From: Unio delphinus | Lineage: Eukaryota > Mollusca > Bivalvia > Unionida > Unionidae | Assembly: GCA_029339505.1 (NCBI GenBank) | Contig: JAQISU010000123.1 | Span: forward strand, 4,572,501 to 4,636,500 | Reading direction: 5' to 3' | Length of the DNA stretch: 64,000 bases | Notes under the pieces: generated by a model | The model's database searches: none | Seen by the model: only the letters and a program-made list of their open reading frames with translations | Told to the model about the DNA's origin: nothing | Program-made: the position numbers and the translations under genes | Shown here: positions 58,170-64,000 of the stretch, piece by piece | Layout of the letters: each line of letters opens with the position of its first letter | Position numbering within the stretch: position 1 is the stretch's first letter

Positions 58170-58920
58170 TCATGTTCTTTATAGACTTTAGTAGACAGAT
58201 GAGATTTAATGTCCCTACAATCTCCCTTAATGTGTCTCTGTAATGTCTTTTATGTATGCCCCTTTTCCACGTCCCGTTTGTTTGGTATAGTGTCACTAAG
58301 GTGTCGGTAAGTATGTAAAGTAAGTAAGTAAAACGAGGAGATCTGTTTGAGAGGCTCCGAGATTGAGCTGAACCGAACATGATATCTCGTAGTTATTTAT
58401 AGATGGGTTATTTATTAATTTGATTAGTTAGTACATTTTAAATCCATTCGATTTGTATGTCTATTTTTTTGTTGTTGTCTCTATAGCTTTCCTAAAGTGT
58501 CGCTAAGTATGCTAATTGTATGTCCCTGTTTATATGGCTCTATTTTTGTGGTTCATGATCAGCGTTTCCTTGAGACTAAGTGGCTGACCTGATCACGCGT
58601 TACTATAGGTAGGTGAAATGAATTTGATATCTATGAATAGCTACAACTTGTGGAAAGTCCTAAATAAAAATCAAGTCTATATTTATAGCCTCGACATTTC
58701 AAGCATCAAGCATCAATGACGACACTGTAATGGGCACTGGGGGGGGGGGGGAGGAAACAGTGTTACAAGTGGCTGACATGAATACTCGCTACGGTAAGTA
58801 GGTAAGTGTAATGAATTTGATGGCGATCAAGGAAGTTTTATAGGGACAAAGACAACAACACAAACACATACACACCAATTATCCTCTGTTAGGTTATATT
58901 ACGTTTATGTTACCCAATAG
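58170..58920. other. Repeat-like stretch between SINE and inverted-repeat arm
   Basis: GTGGCTGACCTGATCACGCG at about 58580 and GTGGCTGACATGAATACTCG at about 58770 begin two diverged ~190-base copies that continue with GTAGGTRARTG and AATGAATTTGATGGC-like text. A run of 12-13 G lies at about 58740. No gene seen. Confidence 0.55.
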
Positions 58921-58929
58921 TTTGTCTTT

Positions 58930-59527
58930 ATACAGGCCCAATATTCTCATGTTAAAGTCCCATTGTCTCCAAAGTGCCGGTCCTGTATTCCCCATGTTAA
59001 ATTCCCATTGTCGCTAGATAGTCCCAATACATTGTCACTCTACATCCCTATTTTCAATCCTCCTTGTTCCTATATTGTCACTATACATCCATATGTTCAA
59101 TTCCCCTTCACGCTAATCAGATCCAATATTTTTTTTTTTGTCATTCGACATGCCCAATATTTTCGATGTTAAATTCTCTTTGTCGCCAGAGTGCGGGGAC
59201 ACCTTTTTGACATGGATGTCCCATTGTTGATTGGGTGCCCCAATCCCTCTGTCTTTATGTTCAATTCCCCATTCACTCCATGTTACATTTCCCATGTTAA
59301 ATTCCAGTCGTCACCAAAGTGGGAGTAAATGCCCACGTTAAATTTCTATAGTTGCCAAAGTGGATATACCACCTGTTTGACAATACGGTCCCACTGAGCT
59401 AGGGTGTCCAAATCCCTTTTCGATATGTACAATTCCCCAATCATTCCATATTAAATGTCCTCGTGTTAAATTCACATAGACCCTAAAGTGGATACGCCCT
59501 TTTCGACACTAAAGTCCCCTAGAACAC
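58930..59527 (-). repeat. Right arm of a long inverted repeat
   Basis: On minus, from 59527: TCTAGGGGACTTTAGTG, CGTATCCACTTTAGGGTCTA, GAGTGAATGGGGAATTGAAC, CACTCTGGCGACAAAGAGAA, AGCGTGAAGGGGAATTGAAC, GGATGTATAGTGACAATA, AACATGGGGAATACAGGACC. These are in the same order as the left arm at 54221-54640, with one extra ~130-base stretch. Confidence 0.72.
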
Positions 59528-59547
59528 ACACTTGTCAGCCGCAATGT

Positions 59548-60175
59548 CTTAAGTCAAAGAAGACGCCGATGTTCCTGCAAAAGACAATCATGAACTTGAT
59601 GAAGACGTTAGAGCAGCAGCAGTTGCCAAGATTCCAGACGTGCCATACAAGTACGCTTCGATGATGAAAACACAAATACAACACAATAATGAAGGCTCCA
59701 TTCATGCAGATCGTTAAGTACATCCCTCCTCCCCAGTGGAAACGCTTAGTAATCAAAGAACCATCAGGAAATGCAAAACAATCAAAGAAATACAGAGAAC
59801 TTACCGGTTAAAAACAAGACCCAGGTATGTCGTTTGATGATTATATTAAAATACTTGTTATGACTAGAGAAGAACAGACACGTTCCCAAGCATATGATGC
59901 GAGACAAATTTTTATGGACCAATTACACGCGAAAAAGTCTTAGGTCTCGAATAACTACTGAAACACGGGTAGAACAGACAGTTGCTCCTAAATATACAAA
60001 TGAATACTCGGATCAAATATGTGCAAAACAACAACATCATAAACAAACAAAACAAATTTCACAAACGAGCAGCACGTGTACCCAAAAGCAGGAATTGGCT
60101 GCTGCCTTTGCCAGAAAAAAAAGAAGAGTAATGAAAACAGTAAAAATAAAATTAGAAAAAAAAGAAATGGTATAA
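59548..60175 (+). pseudogene. Decayed reading frames of unknown origin, part 1
   Basis: Short open pieces with protein-like composition: DADVPAKDNHELDEDVRAAA...YKYASMMKTQIQ (to a stop near 59715), SFDDYIKILVMTREEQTR...FMDQLHAKKS (59825-59940), and a lysine-rich frame ending ELAAAFARKKRR (60076-60125). Stops and frame changes separate them. I do not recognise the family. They start right at the outer end of the inverted repeat. Confidence 0.4.
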
Positions 60176-60359
60176 ACTTGAAAAAAACTAAACCTGCAAA
60201 AGGGGAAACACTCGCTATATCGAACGTATGTTGCGACTATATGCTGACATGTTATGAAGATTGTTGAGAACAATATCATATATACTAAAAGCGATATCAG
60301 AAACGTCAGCTACCACCAAGACATATTTCGACCCTATATTCTCTCTATTAGATATTATC

Positions 60360-61460
60360 AGCGGACGAAGAACAGATATACGAAGAAATACCTTCTGCAC
60401 CCTCACCGGATAAAGAGGAACATAAAAGTGGCTGAGGTAACGAAGGCGACAAAGCATTTGCACCTGCACCCACAAAGGAAAAACGATAATATCGAAGTGG
60501 CTGAAGGATGAACATTAAAAAGAAAAAAGTGGACAGAGCAAATGAAAAATTAAGCAGAATGCCTTGGTTGATTGTATAACCCTAACAACATCAAGGATCA
60601 ATTGGAAATACTCTTGTGATCAATTCGTGCTAGCTTATTACAGTTGGCCTTATATCCGATCTAACCGTTTGATGTCTCTGCGGAAGACTCATTTATGTTT
60701 TTAGCAGTCACTGGTGCCATTTAGTACAATAAAGAACTTCCATCGGGCACTTGCGACACAAAATCGATCAATGAAGAAATTCGACGAAGAATCACATGAA
60801 TAACTGGCAAAGACTCTAAAATTTCTATACGTGCCAATACGTCTATACGCAGTTTTACCATCGCAATTGAATCTCAACGTGCGCAGTTGACGATGTAGGT
60901 CATTAATAAGATCAGTTTGGCCTTACGACATTTCAGATGATAAACGATTTGTACGTATGGGATATCATATCGCGTTTGACACTTTGAAAAGTACCCCCAA
61001 CAAAGCAGCTCGTTATTGATACCCTTTAACACTCCCCAACATGATAGTTAGTTTAAGTTTTGAGTAACACCCTTGTTTTCTTAAAGTGTGTTTAAATTGA
61101 AGTATATGTTTTCCTTGTCCACCCATGTGTGTTTTATTTTTATTTATTTGTTTCCCATTTATATTAAAAATAAACGCAGCTCAGTTTAACTTGTGACATC
61201 ATCAATTGTCGTTAAGAAAGCAGGTCTGAAACGACATGCGTAATTGTTCAATGTTATATACTTTCAGAGTGTTTGCCATTTGTGGTGCTAAGTGATTCCA
61301 TATCAACTACGCCCTCAGTAACTGTGTATCGTCCATGTAATAACAAATGGTTGACACATAACCCTTTTAACCTGGTTGATCAAGACGGGTACGTTGTACA
61401 TGTTTGGTGTGAAACATTGACGACACAACTGTACATTCGAGATCAAGCTAATATTTAATA
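60360..61460 (+). pseudogene. Decayed reading frames of unknown origin, part 2
   Basis: Pieces include SADEEQIYEEIPSAPSPDKE (60359-60420), a stretch with LPSGTCDTKSINEEIRRRI and SIRANTSIRSFTIAIESQR near 60740-60895, and a 61-codon frame at 61273-61458 (LTHNPFNLVDQDGYVVHVW). Composition and spacing suggest remnants of several genes of one mobile or viral-like element, all with stops. No domain is recognised; the link between pieces is inference. Confidence 0.35.
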
Positions 61461-61603
61461 TTGTGACAGTTGTACTCAGACGTGTGAAACCCGTGCGCCT
61501 TGTTGGTGCCAAAGAACCTGTTTAAGCGACATACTATGGAACTGGCCTCAGTAACGTTGTTCGTTGATTGTTTACAGGCGTACCAGAGGTGCTCACAGCC
61601 TTG

Positions 61604-61619
61604 CAACAACAACAACAAC

Positions 61620-61652
<33 letters not shown>
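61604..61652. repeat. (AAC)n-(AAT)n microsatellite
   Basis: Triplet run on the left of SINE A copy 2; with 61973-62027 it probably formed one tract before the SINE inserted. Confidence 0.92.
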
Positions 61653-61970
61653 TTTTGTTTGTTTGATTAGGATTTTTAACGTAGCTTTAACAATTTTTCA
61701 GTCATATCACTACGACGTCTGCAGTGAGGCAGTTTATAGTGATGTTTAGAACTGGGGCATCATGCTGCATACATATAGCATGATGTCCCACCAAGTCACA
61801 CTATCCTGACACCAGGCCGACCAGTCCTAACACTAACCTTTTAATGCTGAACGTCAAGCAAGGCAGCTGTCAGTACCATTTTTGTAAGTCTTTGGTATGA
61901 CTCGGCCGGGAATCGAACCCACGACCTGCCGCTTCCGCGGCGGACGCTCCAACCACTAGGCCACCGGAGC

Positions 61971-61972
<2 letters not shown>
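61653..61972 (-). mobile_element. SINE family A, copy 2, inserted in an AAT tract
   Basis: Head on minus: CCGCTCCGGTGGCCTAGTGG at 61972; B box GGTTCGATTCCCGGCC; body to about 61683, and an A-rich tail with CAAACAAACAAAAA at about 61653-61666. AAT repeats flank both sides, which serve as the target duplication. Confidence 0.85.
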
Positions 61973-62028
<56 letters not shown>

Positions 62029-62290
62029 TGGACTTTGTATAGCGCCTAATCTTTAGAAGCTCTAAGCGCTTTATAACTACTATAATGATATGACTATACA
62101 AATTATTTTAAAAAAGACCAAAAAAATTAAATTAGAGAACATAAAAACTGCTGAAAATATTTAAGGTCGGAAACAATTTTAGGGCTTTAATTGAGACTAA
62201 CCAGACATAATTGAGTTACAGTTGTTCATGCAGTCGAAACGAAAAAGGAGAGTTTTAAGAGCACTCTTAAAAGGGATCACGGTGTCTTTG
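61973..62290 (-). mobile_element. LINE 3' end with (ATT)n tail
   Basis: On minus: TTATAAAGCGCTTAGAGCTT, CTAAAGATTAGGCGCTATAC, AAAGTCCAC, then an ATT tail (62027-61973). This matches the 3' end of the LINE at 20300-20352. Confidence 0.75.
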
Positions 62291-62302
62291 TGTCTAATTA
62301 TA

Positions 62303-62310
<8 letters not shown>

Positions 62311-62377
<67 letters not shown>
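62311..62377. repeat. (TA)n microsatellite
   Basis: About 33 TA dinucleotides. Confidence 0.97.
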
Positions 62378-62380
<3 letters not shown>

Positions 62381-62593
62381 TTTGTATTTTAACAGTCTGT
62401 CTTGTCTATGTTCTGTATTTGCCTTTGATAAAGACTCATTGAGAGTCGAAAGCGCTCAGGCTAGAGTGATACTAGTTTTTGCACTGTTGCTTGTCAGTTT
62501 ATTGCATTTATCTTATTCAATCCCTGACACACGTGATCCCTTGCTGGATCCAGTGCATTTGAAAGTACTGTTATATGCCATATGATTTGTATT

Positions 62594-62759
<166 letters not shown>

Positions 62760-62859
62760 TTATGTTTAAAATGTTTTTTTTTTAATAATTATTATAAAAC
62801 TTTATTTTTTAATTTAGAGGTATGGACTTTGTAGTCTGAAATAAAGAATTCTTATCTTA

Positions 62860-63216
62860 TCTTATCTTAATTTCAATGGACAATCCATTCCACATTGTTG
62901 GGTCCTGGTGTGTAAAAGAACGTTGTCCATAGGACTTCTTTTTCAAAGTTGGAATAATGAGTATTCGATTGTCAGAAGTCAGAAGAGGACCGCACGTATA
63001 TCAATGGTGTGTACACATGATTGAGGCCAGATAGTTATGTTGAACTGGAATCCGTCAGTGAAACGTAGCACAGAGAACAAATGTTGTGTTTGAGTCTGGA
63101 TCGAATGGATAGCCAGTCTAGGGTACAGAGCAGAGGGGATGTGTGCTCTGGTCGTGGTACTTTAAGGATGATCCGAGCAGCTGTGTTTTGGACTTTTTGA
63201 AGTTTCTGGAGTATAT
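62860..63216 (-). pseudogene. LINE ORF2 C-terminal fragment
   Basis: Minus strand reads LQKLQKVQNTAARIILKVPR, EHTSPLLCTLDWLSIRSRLK, then stop-broken text ending WTTFFYTPGPNNVEW. The first part is the conserved region behind the reverse transcriptase of CR1/Jockey-type LINEs; the last matches 20075-20120 of the LINE at 18760-20352. Dead copy. Confidence 0.82.
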
Positions 63217-63259
63217 ATTGAGACTAACCAGACATAATTGAGTTACAGTTGTCCAGTTT

Positions 63260-64000
63260 TAAAAGTACTAATGAACACACAAGTGTTTTAATGACATCAA
63301 CTGAAAGATATTTGCAAATGGAACTGATGCGTCTCAGCTCAAGATATGCCATCACGCGATTTTATTGTAATAAATATGGTGTTTGCACATTTTGTTATAG
63401 CGCCCCATTTTAAGGAATTCTTAGATTTGTGTGATTACTTGTTTGATTTTTGGAACTCTGTGCAATGGAAATATTCCTTAGTCCAAAATAATTAGGCAAT
63501 TGCTAGGCGCAAACGTCACGGAGTGAAGTGCTAATGAGTTTCCATGATGTAGTGGTTAGTAAAATCAGGTCTTAACCGCACGAATTTTTCTGTTGTACCA
63601 CGATCCTTAATAAAAATCTAGTGGTGTGATTGCAGTGTCAATATTTACGGTAGGAAACCGGTAAATTACACAATGGACACAACGAGAAGGGACTCGGCAG
63701 AGTTAATGTCTCCATGATGGCAAATATGATGCAGTTGTACTGGCGAAATGTGCCTTGAGGCAATGACTTGATTGGCTTAAGGTGGCGTAGTAAAATATTC
63801 CCCTGTGTTATGTGATAGATGCATTGTTTCTACGGTTATTTGTTATTTTTGTTATTAATATAGCTGAAAACATACAATTTAACAGTACAAATAATGTTAT
63901 CTAATTCGTACACTACACAACAGAAATCCGCATGCCCTATTCTAATTTCAAACTTAGGAAATTATCACTCTATTATCTTTATTTTAATATATTATTATCA
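63260..64000. other. Right edge, nothing recognised
   Basis: No open frame of note, no array and no tRNA-like head. The first ~100 bases may still belong to the LINE family. Confidence 0.5.

Overview
This is a eukaryotic window with very low gene density, AT-rich and full of repeats. One gene is certain: a TSR1-type pre-rRNA-processing protein (late cytoplasmic 40S subunit maturation), read on the minus strand from an ATG at 53160 down to the left edge. Thirteen coding exons can be placed (53046-53160 through 3-86). All have GT/AG boundaries, their phases agree across all twelve introns, and together they encode residues 1-507 plus two bases. The last third of the protein, including the conserved C-terminal domain, lies beyond position 1. 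Only 1,523 bases of the 53 kb are coding.

The organism looks like an invertebrate, probably a mollusc or another lophotrochozoan. This is inference, from large introns, two tRNA-derived SINE families, a CR1/L2-like LINE, a Penelope-type GIY-YIG fragment, a non-autonomous Helitron, a hAT-like element and dispersed ~150-bp tandem repeats. No species can be named from the sequence alone.

Layout, left to right: exon 13 (3-86); intron 12 (87-13811), mostly a 9-kb satellite (about 1700-10800) whose core is about 120 copies of a 60-bp unit with higher-order structure and an inserted LINE 3' end, followed by a Helitron at 11011-11644; exons 12 to 5 (13812-39170) separated by repeat-bearing introns, with a decayed LINE at 18760-20350; intron 4 (39171-44398) with 42-bp, 47-bp and 37-bp minisatellites; exons 4 to 1 (44399-53160) with a hAT-like element in intron 1; then about 10.8 kb upstream of the gene (53161-64000) made of transposon debris, long inverted repeats, a Penelope fragment, microsatellites, decayed reading frames of unknown origin, SINEs and LINE ends.

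The most unusual observation is the 37-bp minisatellite at 43632-44416. It starts inside the 3' end of TSR1 exon 4, and its unit is the exon-intron junction itself. The real splice donor is therefore followed by about twenty tandem copies, most with a perfect GTGAGT. The very long open frame in the 60-bp satellite is judged to be a by-product of a stop-free unit whose length is a multiple of three, not a gene.
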